In this document: positions 51,339 through 59,983 of the stretch, in pieces
How the letters are laid out: each line of letters begins with the position of its first letter
Numbering within the stretch: position 1 is the first letter of the stretch
From: CAZPXZ01 sp965219495
GTDB lineage: Bacteria; Pseudomonadota; Alphaproteobacteria; Rhodobacterales; CAZPXZ01
Reading direction: 5' to 3'
NCBI GenBank assembly: GCA_965219495.1
Contig: OZ244777.1
Location: forward strand, 4,526,001 to 4,590,000
Length of the DNA stretch: 64,000 bases
Translations under genes and position numbers: made by a program
Notes under the pieces: model-generated
Databases searched by the model: none
The model's input: the letters and a program-made list of their open reading frames with translations, nothing else
Told to the model about the DNA's origin: nothing

Positions 51339-51366
51339 AGGCGGCCGGCGGAACCGCCGGCCGCCT
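51339..51366 (-). promoter_or_regulatory. Intercistronic hairpin between dctP and dctQ
   Basis: Near-perfect palindrome: 13-bp arms (AGGCGGCCGGCGG / CCGCCGGCCGCCT) around AA, so the top pairs open to form the loop. No U-run follows. It sits just after the dctP stop, where it could protect dctP mRNA or reduce dctQM expression. Confidence 0.6.
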
Positions 51367-51379
51367 CTATGAGCGGAGC

Positions 51380-52411
51380 CTACTGCCGAGCCGCGAGGAC
51401 AGCCTGATACGCAGCCAGGATTTCGTCCGCGGTTTCCTGACCGATTTTCTCACGCCACTCATCAATCGCCTGCTGCCCGGCAGACCGGAGTTCTTGGATG
51501 AACGAATTCGGGATATCCATGACAACGGTGACGTTCTCGTCCTTCAACCGCTGCACATTGCCGGCGATGCGATCCGCCGCCCGTGCCCAAAGCTCGTCTT
51601 CGACCTCCTTGGCGGTATCGAGAACCACCTTCTGAAGGTCTTCCGGAAGACCGTCGAACACATCCTGGTTGATGTGGACCATGTTGGATCCCATGGTGAA
51701 ATTCACGAAATGGTAATGGTCGAGATACTGGGAAAACTTCGCGGACAAGCCGCCTTCCGCCGACGTCAGAACCGCATCGATGGTATTGGTAGAGAGGGCT
51801 GGAACGACATCCGCCCAACTCATTTGAGTCGCGGTTGCCCCAAGGTTGTTCAGGGTTATCGCTCCGTTCACGTCATAGGTCCGGATTTTCAGGCCAGCCA
51901 TGTCCTCGCCAGACAGGATCCTCTTCTTCGCCCAGATGCCGACAGGCGTCCACGGCTCGGTCAGGAGAAGCATTTGCCCTCCCTTCGCAAAAGCCTCTCC
52001 GTACCAAGGCCACGCTGCATCGATCAGCGACTTGCTCTCAACCGGATTGGTAGCCATGAACGGCATATTGTTCAGGAGGAAAATGGGATCAAACCCCGCG
52101 AATACGCCCGTATATGTGCTCGCCAGCGGCACGGCTCCATCCTCGACCGCCGCCCAATGGTCCCGCGACTTGTAGCCGAGCGATCCGCCATGGTGGTTGG
52201 TGATGGCGATCCGGCCGCCGGAATTCTCGGCCAAGCGCTCCGCAAAAATCGTGTCGGCTTCGCCCGATACGGAGGTTGCGCCATATTCGTTTGGCATGTC
52301 CCACGCAACCTCTGCGGCTTTCGCAGAAAACCCGGCGGCTGCCAAAGCCAGCATGGGGACAACCAGTGCCAATTTCATATCAATTCTCATTTTGTTCAAT
52401 TTGCTATTCAC
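51380..52411 (-). CDS. dctP: TRAP transporter substrate-binding protein (DctP)
   Basis: 343 residues starting with GTG at 52411, chosen because AGGAGG lies 9 bases upstream; the ATG at 52390 ('MRIDMKLALV') is an alternative. A Sec signal ends near 'FSAKA'. The mature protein has 'TPVGIWAKKRILSGEDMAGL', 'KIRTYDVNGAITLNNLGATA' and 'TNTIDAVLTSAEGGLSAKF', the conserved centre of DctP proteins, where an Arg binds the substrate carboxylate. It captures the ligand in the periplasm for DctQM. An alpha/beta hydrolase gene ends 69 bases upstream on the same strand. Confidence 0.94.
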   Translation of the reverse strand: MNSKLNKMRIDMKLALVVPMLALAAAGFSAKAAEVAWDMPNEYGATSVSGEADTIFAERLAENSGGRIAITNHHGGSLGYKSRDHWAAVEDGAVPLASTYTGVFAGFDPIFLLNNMPFMATNPVESKSLIDAAWPWYGEAFAKGGQMLLLTEPWTPVGIWAKKRILSGEDMAGLKIRTYDVNGAITLNNLGATATQMSWADVVPALSTNTIDAVLTSAEGGLSAKFSQYLDHYHFVNFTMGSNMVHINQDVFDGLPEDLQKVVLDTAKEVEDELWARAADRIAGNVQRLKDENVTVVMDIPNSFIQELRSAGQQAIDEWREKIGQETADEILAAYQAVLAARQ

Positions 52412-52479
52412 GGCTAACGCCTCCTTTTCTGGTTTTCTAGTGCCACGAGTTTCCGACGTTTGGCAGACGGAACTCTTCC

Positions 52480-53331
52480 CTACAGCCCCATCTGCTCGAT
52501 GAGAGCTGCCGCCAACGGACTCTGCCGGTCCCGGTAGGAGCCGGCCGCCCAGACGTGATCCAGATTTCCGATTTCCAGATAGCTCACCGGGAAACCCCGT
52601 TCCCGGCAAGCATCTACATATATTCTTGACTGCCTGAGAAACTCATCAGTTTCGCCTCCGCCGACCGCAATGACGGTGGGAGGCATGCGGCGCGGCAAAT
52701 TGTGGACTGGGCTATTGCGGTAGACCGTCTCCTCGTCCATACGGAGGTCGGAATTCAGGTAAGAGAGTCTCAGGGGCTCAAGATCGAACAGGCCGCTCAG
52801 CGGAACGGCGCTTTTTACGATGTTGCACGGCATCCCGAATTCCTCCCAGGATGTTGCCGTCAACATCGCGGTCAAGTGTCCGCCGGCGGAATGCCCGGTA
52901 ACATGGATGCGGCTGGCATCGCCGCCAATTGTGTCGGCATTGCGGTGGATCCAGGCCAGCGCTTCCCGATTCTGGCGGACAATCTCATCCATGGAGACGC
53001 CGGGGCAAAGATCATAGTTGTTCAGGACAACCGTGGCGCCCGCCTCGACGAACCGCTCGCCGACAAAACGGAACATTTTCTTGTCGAAAGCGCGCCAGTA
53101 GCCTCCGTGAATGAAAAGAAGAATGGGAGAATTTCCCCGTCCATGCCAGATGTCCAGCTTCTCACCCGGCAGGTCGCCGAAGGCCACGTCTAGGGAGCAA
53201 CGGAAGCTGGCGACCATGTGGTCATTGACAGGCTGCAGTGATGCAAAGGTCTCGGCGAAGTGCGGGCACCGGCGCCGCATGTCATATTGCAGGTCGAGCT
53301 CTTCCTGGTTGTACGAGCCATATACCAGCAT
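52480..53331 (-). CDS. Alpha/beta hydrolase (arylformamidase/esterase-like)
   Basis: 283 residues from 'MLVYGSYNQEELDLQYDMRR'. 'FIHGGYWRAFDKKMFRF' is the oxyanion-hole motif of kynurenine-formamidase-like esterases. The nucleophile is in 'VTGHSAGGHLTAML', Asp in 'VGGGETDEFL' and His in 'EIGNLDHVWAAG'. It is transcribed in line with dctPQM and may process the imported compound. The ORF stays open to 53379; GGAGA precedes the ATG at 53331. An IS1595 relic begins about 80-200 bases upstream, so the native promoter may be lost. Confidence 0.87.
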   Translation of the reverse strand: MLVYGSYNQEELDLQYDMRRRCPHFAETFASLQPVNDHMVASFRCSLDVAFGDLPGEKLDIWHGRGNSPILLFIHGGYWRAFDKKMFRFVGERFVEAGATVVLNNYDLCPGVSMDEIVRQNREALAWIHRNADTIGGDASRIHVTGHSAGGHLTAMLTATSWEEFGMPCNIVKSAVPLSGLFDLEPLRLSYLNSDLRMDEETVYRNSPVHNLPRRMPPTVIAVGGGETDEFLRQSRIYVDACRERGFPVSYLEIGNLDHVWAAGSYRDRQSPLAAALIEQMGL

Positions 53332-53787
53332 GTCCCAAATCTCCGGGTGCCTTGCACGCGTCCGCACCGCAAGCCGCACAAGCTGCTAGCCTATCAGAGA
53401 ATTACCTATGTTCAAGAGGATTTATATCCAATGGCAACAAGACATGTGTCTATATGATTCTTTTACGTTATAATATAGTGATTGGAAGAAGACCGAAATT
53501 AAGTCAAGAGGTCCTGGAAATGTTTCCGCAAGGGTTTGACCCTGATTGGAATCTCCGAAATGATCTCGACCGAGGATGTCGCCCGCCACTGGTTTGAGGC
53601 GCAAATTTGGCAGCATGGTGCAGATTGTCCGTTCTGTGGATCGACGAACATGCAGGGCGGCAGCAAGCATCCAAGCATGACGTGCTGTTGTCGTGATTGT
53701 CCAGACTATCCCATATTCTCGTTCAAGACGGGGACAATCATGGAAGGCTGCAAACTGTCTTACTGCAAGTGGGCGATGGCAGTTTAT

Positions 53788-54980
53788 GGGGCTTATATAC
53801 ATAACTTGACATGACACTGTTCTGCGACGAGCGGCGCCACTGCCCCGCTTGCTCCGGAGAATGATTGGTTCTCCGCTCCTGCCGCCGCCACGGGAAGCGG
53901 GATCACCCCGCCACTCCCCACCCGTGAACGGGCCAAAGCCCGTTGCAGGATATTCCTTGCCGCATTGACATCGCGGTCCAGCACCAGCCCGCAGGCCGGA
54001 CAGGCGTGGACGCGAACAGCCAGTGTTTTCGGCGCATCGGCGCCGCATCCCGAGCAGGCCTGGCTGGTTCCATGCGGCGCGACTTCCGCCACCTGAAGGC
54101 CGGCACTCGCAGCCTTGTCCTTCAAGAGCGTGAAAAACGTTCCCCATCCCTGCTCGGAGATCGCCCGGTTCAGGCCCGCCTTGGCCCGCACATTGCGTCC
54201 GGGTTCCGCCGCGGTCCCCTTCGCCGAGCGCAATAGGTTGGCGATCCGCAAGTCTTCGATCGCGAAAAAATCGTAGGCCCGGCTGAGCGCCGACACCGTC
54301 CGGTGCAGGACTTGCCGGTTGGCGTCCGAGATCCGCTGCCACTCCCGCGCCAGCGACCCCACTTTCTTTCGCCGGTTGCCGGACCCTGGCGCCGCGCGGG
54401 GCACCGCCCGCTGCAGGCGACGCAGGCGGCCCCGGTCCACTTCAGTGCCGGCCATGCCGCCGCACCATGCCCCGCGAGACCTCCGCGATCTCCACCGTTC
54501 GCCACCGCTGCGCCGCCTTGAAGCGCGGAAAGCCAGGCTTGCCGCCGCCTTCCGCGCGCCGGAAGAAATCCCGGAAGCTCCGGTCCAGCCGCTGCAGGAC
54601 ACCCCGGAACACCTGAATGCTGAGGGCGGCGAACTCGGGAAATTGCGTGTTGTTGCGGATCGCCGTCAAAGACTTGCACTGGTCGGAATAGGAAATCGAA
54701 ATCCCCGCCTTCATCCAGGCGCCAATGCGCTCCTCAAGCGCGGCGTTGTAGAACCCGCAACACAACCGCAACACCTCGCCGAGACGGCGGTGCGAGGCCG
54801 GAGTGAGCCGTGCCCGGCATTTGAAGACCTTGAACACCGGACGGGCGTCGCCGGTGGGAGAGGCGGGATCGTGTTGCATAGGAGTTGCATCGGTGTTGCT
54901 TTATTGAGCGATTCGTGCCACCGTTTCTGCAAATGCGCAAGCGAAAACCACTTTCTTGTCAAGTTATCCATATAATCCCC
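53788..54980 (-). mobile_element. 1193-bp element with IS1595-like ends carrying only a tnpB
   Basis: Terminal inverted repeats at 53788-53810 and 54958-54980 start GGGG(C/A)TTATAT and end ATAACTTGAC; 20 of 23 positions match. Flanking direct repeats CAGTTTAT at 53780-53787 and 54981-54988 are perfect. Deleting the element plus one repeat rejoins the IS1595 transposase in frame ('WAMAVY' with 'PFPASLKGVSS'). An 8-bp duplication and GGG-ended repeats are IS1595-family traits, whereas IS200/IS605 elements that usually carry tnpB make no duplication. The element has no transposase of its own, so it was probably mobilised in trans. Confidence 0.82.
53793..54879 (-). pseudogene. TnpB (IS605 OrfB) homologue, frameshifted and internally deleted
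   Basis: The N-terminal piece (54879 to about 54450) reads 'RARLTPASHRRLGEVLRLCC' and 'FRDFFRRAEGGGKPGFPRFK', typical of TnpB. The C-terminal piece in another frame has 'RLRRLQRAVPRA', the RuvC-II Glu in 'FFAIEDLRIANLL', zinc-finger cysteines 'CSGCG' and 'CPACG', and the RuvC-III Asp in 'LDRDVNAARNIL'. The segment that should hold the RuvC-I Asp (GIDxG) is missing at the junction near 54450, so nuclease activity is unlikely. The stop codon lies inside the terminal inverted repeat. TnpB is normally an RNA-guided nuclease. Confidence 0.82.
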
Positions 54981-55644
54981 CAGTTTATCCGTTCCCGGCG
55001 AGCCTCAAAGGTGTATCCAGCATGGAATTGCACCGTGATCTCGTCGTCACGCAAGAGACGGCATGGCAGATAGATGGCGCACCGCATTCGCGCCGCTTTC
55101 GAGGCCGGGGACGAGTTGTTCTCTGGACCTGTCGAAGTCGATGAGACGTCCGTTGGAGGCAAGCGCAGGAATATGCCCTTGTAAAAGCGGCTGAAGCTGA
55201 CCGGGCGCTGAGCGATCGGAAAGATAGCGGTTGCCGGAGCCAAGGATCGATCCACAAACAACGTCTTAGTGGAAGTGGTCGAATATAAGGATGCCGAGAC
55301 TCTGCAAGGCTTCGTCCGGGAGCATGTTGAAGCGGGCTCCGCGGTTTATCCGATATGTTGCGTGCAGCATATCGACTTTGACGCTGATAGCGCCGGAAAT
55401 GCCGCCGCCGAAGCCCTCGCCAAAATTGACCCCAGGGTCGCGCCTCCGTCCCGCCGGTGCCGAGGACTGAAACGAGATGCTCCGCCACGCCCGACGCCGC
55501 GCACCACCGGATATGCCTTGAACCCGCGCAGTCCGCCGCCTGCTGTAGTGGGCTGCCGGCAGGCCTACCCAGGTAAGATGCATTCTTGCCCGTGGCGAGG
55601 GGGAGCTACGGCGCACGGTGCACGGTGCTGACGCGTGCTATTCG

Positions 55645-55959
55645 CTAACGTCCAGCCGTGCAACCCGCGGCAATGACTTCGAACGTCTCTGCGTTTGGGC
55701 GTTCGCCATGGACGTACATTGGCTCGAAAGCCGCAGTAATCCGTTCGAGGTCGAGAGAAGCGACGAATTCCTCGTGTGCAGCGCGATCCCTCCAGGCCGT
55801 AAACGCGATTCGCCGCGGAGAATTCGGAATAGCGAGGAGTCTCGCTTCCACGAACCCATCATGCTGTTGCATGATCGGCACAGCCATCGACACGAAGAGG
55901 TCGCGATCCTTTCCCCAGTGCGCTTCCGCACAATTCCAGTAAGCCAGCCGGACGAGCAT
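55645..55959 (-). CDS. Small dimeric alpha/beta-barrel protein (antibiotic biosynthesis monooxygenase-like)
   Basis: 104 residues starting at 'MLVRLAYWNCAEAHWGKDRD'. 'VPIMQQHDGFVEARLLAIPN' and 'RIAFTAWRDRAAHEEFVAS' fit the ferredoxin-like ABM fold (helix-strand pattern, central Trp), used by small monooxygenases and heme- or quinone-binding proteins. The length is normal. The gene is isolated between mobile relics, and no partner suggests a function. Confidence 0.6.
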   Translation of the reverse strand: MLVRLAYWNCAEAHWGKDRDLFVSMAVPIMQQHDGFVEARLLAIPNSPRRIAFTAWRDRAAHEEFVASLDLERITAAFEPMYVHGERPNAETFEVIAAGCTAGR

Positions 55960-56169
55960 GTTTCTAACTCCAGCAATTGGAATCCACGTTGCGCTTCGCA
56001 GACACGTGGCGTATGCCGTGCTGATGCGGGCAATCGCAGACGGGGCGCAATTGAATAGCACAGGCTCGCGCGTACCCCTACTCGGGCCGCAAACCTGTAC
56101 GCTTCCGGGCCGAGGGAGGATTGTGTCCGGTAAGTCTCGGGTTCAACGGGTGAATGCAAATCCAGCCGA

Positions 56170-56541
56170 CTAGTCGTCGCGTTTGAGGACGCCTGCCATG
56201 CCTTCGTGCAAAGGTCCGAGGAATGCACCAGGCACGGTTCCCGCATCGCCGCCCGCCAGAAGGAACGTGTTGCCGCCCACCTCGATATGGTAGTTTGGAT
56301 TGCCATCGCGCCATATCATGGCGGTTCCGACGGCAGACGACGCCGTCCACGCTCGGCAGGATACGTGCTCTGTCAGGTCGAGAGTGCCGTCGAACGTGTT
56401 CAGGTCAAAAGCGAGATCGGCGGTACCGGCGACAGCTTTGGCCCGTGGAATGAAACCGAGTTGCCGTCCGGACCAGCTTGCGGCTCCCGAAAGCTGGCCG
56501 TTCGCCACGAGATCAGTGCGGGGTGTCGGTCCGAATGCCAA
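56170..56541 (-). pseudogene. C-terminal fragment of a transferrin-binding-protein-like surface lipoprotein
   Basis: Short strand-rich sequence with 'LSGAASWSGRQLGFIP', 'GTADLAFDLNTFDGTLDL' and 'FLGPLHEGMAGVLKRDD', the C-terminal beta-barrel pattern of TbpB-like / Slam-dependent lipoproteins, which end in G.F.GP..EE..G.... The lipobox and the N-terminal domains are absent. It is probably a relic, truncated by rearrangement next to a broken IS4 element. Confidence 0.5.
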
Positions 56542-56639
56542 GGGCTGCGCGAGGCCGCTCCGCAGCGCGGCGCCGAAGGCTGCCTCGCCCCCGCCGGGTC
56601 AATGGTATTGCCTTTTGAGAAGTTTCTTGTTGTCTTGTC

Positions 56640-58037
56640 CGGCTGCCGCGCAAGGCATTCAGTTGGCTTGAGCATTTTCCTTTGGGAAAGAGGGGAGCGG
56701 CTGCGGCACCGGCAGATTGCCGACATCCAGACGACGGTTTGGAAGTTGCGGGGCCTGAGCCGGCGGGAGTTGGGGCATACGATCTGCGAGCATCCGTGCC
56801 GGTTCACGCTGAACGGCGGCTACGGGGTGCAGGCCTGCCTTCGAATGCTGGAACAGTTGGAGATGCTGCGCATCCTGACGCTTCCGGTGAAGCGGACGAC
56901 GATGCGGCGGAGCCTGTAAAAGCTGCCGGCGCGGCAAGAGGGCGGCGCGCCGGAGGCCGCGATCGAGCGCGGTTTGAAGGTGTTGGCGCCGCTCTCGCTG
57001 CGGTTGGCGGCGGAACCGGCGGACATCCAGCCCTGGCATGGGTTGGTTGCGCGGCATCATTACCTTGGCTATCGGCATTCCGTTCGGCGTTCCCAACATC
57101 CGGTATGAATCACCGGACGGCCGGGCGGAATAGGACAAGCTGCCGGCGGAGCGCAAGACGCAGAGATGGGTGTGTGGGCTGCAGGCCTGCGCCGGGCTGA
57201 CTTCGGAACCGGATGGCGTACGCCCGGTCTCGGTGATGGACCGGGATGCGGATGTATTTCGAACTTTTCGTTGGGCAACGCCGCCTCAGAATTCTCGACC
57301 TGCCGATTCGGGCGATGCACAACCACTCCCTCGGCAAGGAGCCGCCGAAACTTTTCGACGACGTACGGGCGGCGCCTGCGCAAGCCCATCTGGAGCTCCA
57401 CGTGGCGCGCGGCTCGGCAGGCCGGGGAAGTCGCAAGCAGAAGGCGCGCAGCAAGCGAGAGGCGCAGGTCGCCGACGTCAAACTGCGCTACCGCCGCCCA
57501 GGGACAGTTGCTCCCGGGACGAAGCCCCGGTGCGGCTGAACCTGGTGCACATCCACGAACCGCAAGCGCCAGACGACGTCGCGTCGCTGGAATGGTTCCC
57601 GCTGACTAACCTGCCAGTCGCCTCGGTCCGGCAGGCGGAACAGGTCCTGGAGCGGTACCGCTTGCGTTGGCGCATTGAGGATTTGCGCCGGATTCTGAAG
57701 ACGGATTGAAAGGTCGAGTTTGTCGGCCACCGCACCGGCGACTGCATCGAGCGCGCCCTCACCATCAACGCGGTGATCGCTTGTCGCCTCGTCCCCATGA
57801 CGCTGATGGTCCGCGAGATCCAGGAACTGCCGGCAGAGATCCTGTTCTCCGACATCGAGATCATGGCTCGCGAGGAATTCGACAAGGACCGCAAATTACG
57901 TCCCTCCGAAAACTTCGGACTCGCCGTGTTGACCATGGCGATGCACGGTGGATTCCTGAGCCGGAGTCCTCCTGGGGGAAAAACTCGCAACTCATTGGCT
58001 CATAGGCAAAAAATGGAAAAAACGATGAAGTTCAACT
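56640..58037 (+). pseudogene. IS4-family transposase with N-terminal DruA-like (DUF4338) region, disrupted
   Basis: Reading across several frames gives DruA-like sequence first ('LSRRELGHTICEH', 'GGYGVQACLRMLEQLEML', a stop near 56917, then 'IQPWHGLVARHHYLGYRH'). IS4-type transposase follows: 'DKLPAERKTQRWVCGL', 'DGVRPVSVMDRDADVF' with catalytic Asp, 'LERYRLRWRIEDLRRILKT' with the YREK-like Glu region, and 'IERALTINAVIACRL'. Stops, frameshifts and a deletion inside the DruA part make it inactive. It is the second DruA-transposase fusion in the window, of a different family from that at 46.8 kb. Confidence 0.7.
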
Positions 58038-58102
58038 AGCATGCAGCAGAGACCTCACGGTTCTGGAGGATTGAACCTAAGTTACGAACGGAGCGACGCC
58101 AA

Positions 58103-58783
58103 ATGTCCGATATTGTATTGCCTCAGGAGTTGCTGGATCGCATAGTCTCGCGCCGTGGACGGCTCCATCTGTTCGAGACTTTGGCTCCGAGAGAAACGGC
58201 GCTTCTCGTTGTGGATATGCAAGACACCTATCTTGAGGAAGAGGCAGCGGGGTATGTTGCCTCCGGCCGAAAAATCGCACCTGCCGTCAATCGCCTCGCC
58301 GGGGTTGTTCGGGCGCTTGGCGGAAAGGTATTTTGGTTGCGAAACACGCTTGGAACAGATGCGCTCCAATCATGGAATGCCTACTGCCGCCTCCGAACCG
58401 TTTCACAACGGGATCGCATGCTGAAGGCGCTTGAGAAGCAAACGCCGGGACACCGGATTTGGGCCGGAATGGACGTCAAAGCAGACGACTCGATTGTTGA
58501 TAAACGTCGCTACAGTGCCTTCATTGCAGGTTCCTCCGACTTGGAGAGTCGATTACGCACGCGAGGGCTTAGCACCATTCTCATTACTGGATTGCTCGCC
58601 AATGTATGTTGCGAGTCGACAGCACGGGATGCGATGATGCTCAATTTCAACGTGATCATGATCGCGGACGGTCTCGCGGCTCACTCCGAGGAGGAACTTC
58701 GAATGACGCTGGCGAACACCCTTTTCGCGTTTGGAGACGTCATGAGCTGCGACCACGTGATTCGGATTTTACGGCAAAATTAA
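58103..58783 (+). CDS. Isochorismatase-family cysteine hydrolase
   Basis: A 226-residue protein with the family's Asp-Lys-Cys triad: Asp in 'ALLVVDMQDTYLEEEA', Lys in 'SIVDKRRYSAFIAGSSDLES' and Cys in 'ITGLLANVCCESTARDAMML'. Members hydrolyse amides (nicotinamide, N-carbamoyl compounds) or vinyl ethers. A C-terminal 'AHSEEELRMTLANTLFAFGD' helix matches the class with Thr/Asn substrates unknown. The gene is intact and solitary, surrounded by mobile relics. The substrate is not predictable; amidase activity would fit the nitrogen-compound genes at 37-46 kb, but this is speculation. Confidence 0.9.
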   Translation: MSDIVLPQELLDRIVSRRGRLHLFETLAPRETALLVVDMQDTYLEEEAAGYVASGRKIAPAVNRLAGVVRALGGKVFWLRNTLGTDALQSWNAYCRLRTVSQRDRMLKALEKQTPGHRIWAGMDVKADDSIVDKRRYSAFIAGSSDLESRLRTRGLSTILITGLLANVCCESTARDAMMLNFNVIMIADGLAAHSEEELRMTLANTLFAFGDVMSCDHVIRILRQN

Positions 58784-58874
58784 GCCCTCCACCTTCAAGA
58801 AAGCTGATTGTTCACGGGTTCCGAGCGAACCCACCACTGAATGTTCAGTTCGCGATGGAGGGCGCGCAAGCTGT

Positions 58875-58997
58875 CTCGCAATAGTAGGGCGGCTAGCCGC
58901 AGCGAGTGCACGCCATACGACTGCAATCCTTCAAGATTTCGATGCTGCCATGAACCAGCGGGGCAACGCGAACGGAGTTCGCTCGCACTATTGCGAG
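58875..58997. repeat. Nested inverted repeats, possible structured RNA or REP-like element
   Basis: CTCGCAATAGT at 58875-58885 is repeated inverted at 58987-58997. Inside, GCGGCTAGCCGC (near 58890-58901) is a perfect palindrome followed by GCGAG, and CTCGCA-CTAT-TGCGAG at 58982-58997 is itself a hairpin. No protein gene lies here (58784-59177). Confidence 0.5.
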
Positions 58998-59177
58998 TAG
59001 CCGGTCGTGTTCGGCAACCGCTGGCCCTTGTGAAGAGTCCAGGAGGTTCAAGTCCGCTCAGCGGATGCTCTCAACAGTGATCAAAGCAGTTCTTTTGGGC
59101 CGGCGCGCCGAAAGTGAATACCGTTCCCGAAGCAACATTCGAAAGAATGGCATGCGCTGAAGAATCGTTTGGGCCAT

Positions 59178-59252
<75 letters not shown>

Positions 59253-59589
59253 TGGAAGGAAAGAATAGAGGTTGGCTGGGGTCAATGCAAGGTGATCCGG
59301 AATTGCCGGGTCGGCGGTTGTGGATTTGTGTCTGGAAACCTCGTGGATAACTCAAAGGAATGGTCATTTACCGCTCCTTGGAATTTGCGAAACCCGCTGG
59401 ACGAGATACAGGTCTGCTGTTCATCTGACGCGGCTCAATGCCGCATGCCATGGCTGGCGTCGCGTCGGACGGACGAATTCTCGCGCGGCAGTTTCGGGAA
59501 TACTTCGATTCCGGGGCGTACACACGGCTCTCGAGCTACGCGGTCGTCAAGTGCACGGGTCATTTGCCGGGTCTGTACTAGATTCCGAA

Positions 59590-59919
59590 TGTGCATTCGG
59601 ACGTCTACTGCGTCTTCACAAACCGGACGCCCGCTACGGCGATGCGGGGCTGCAGCTTCGACCGGGGCTTCCACAGCGCGTCCAACCGGGTGCGGCTGGA
59701 CGCGCTGCTGGATTGCAACGCACTGCCGGCGAATGGCACTCTTTCGCAGAAAGCGCGGGAGCGCGAGGCGCGCCCCGAATTCGTCGCGGCGCGGCGGCAG
59801 CATCCGGCAGTGGAATCCGCCATCCACAACCTGGAATGCCGCGGCCTGGACCGGGTCCGCGCGCACGGCAGGGATGGCTTCGCTCGAACGGTCGCTCTCG
59901 CAATCCTTGGCCGGGTAGG
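59590..59919 (+). pseudogene. ISNCY-type transposase, C-terminal fragment
   Basis: 'GCSFDRGFHSASNRVRLDAL' followed by 'EREARPEFVAARRQHPAVES' and 'AIHNLECRGLDRVRAHGRDG' matches the C-terminal region of ISNCY/ISDvu-type transposases (..SfDrGf.s...r..L.....). The N-terminal part is absent and the end is broken by a group II intron remnant at 59920. It is inactive. Confidence 0.65.
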
Positions 59920-59983
59920 AGGGGTCGTTGCCGAGCCCCTCCCCCCACAGAGCCGGACGTGCGGACACTACCGCATCCGGTTC
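59920..59983 (-). mobile_element. Group II intron 3' end (domains V and VI)
   Basis: On the minus strand, 59983-59950 folds as a 34-nt domain V: lower stem GAACCGGA / TCCGGCTC, upper stem TGCGG / CCGCA and a CG bulge on the 3' side. It is followed by a GGAGGGG / CCCCTCC hairpin with an A bulged near its 3' side, as in domain VI. The catalytic triad position reads AAC instead of the usual AGC. It lies antisense in an ISNCY transposase fragment. No intron-encoded reverse transcriptase was found upstream. Confidence 0.6.

Larger units (their letters stand above)
53536..55350 (+). pseudogene. IS1595-family transposase, split by an inserted element and decayed
   Basis: The N-terminal part (to 53787) has an IS1595 zinc ribbon, 'CPFCGSTNMQGG' and 'CCCRDC', then 'FSFKTGTIMEGCKLSYCKWA' and 'MAVY'. 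The reading resumes at 54982 with 'VYPFPASLKGVSSMELHRDL', then, after a frameshift near 55072, 'MAHRIRAAFEAGDELFSGPV', 'EVDETSVGGKRRNMP' and later 'DAETLQGFVREHVEAG'. The DDE domain thus begins normally but the gene breaks off near 55350. The first interruption is a 1.2-kb element with an 8-bp target duplication; the later frameshifts show the host gene was or became inactive. No outer terminal repeats were found. Confidence 0.8.

Noticed and set aside
53413..53440. Possible outer left inverted repeat of the IS1595 relic (GGATTTATATCC region)
   Set aside because: Only loose similarity to the inner element's ends and no partner on the right; not reliable enough to call.
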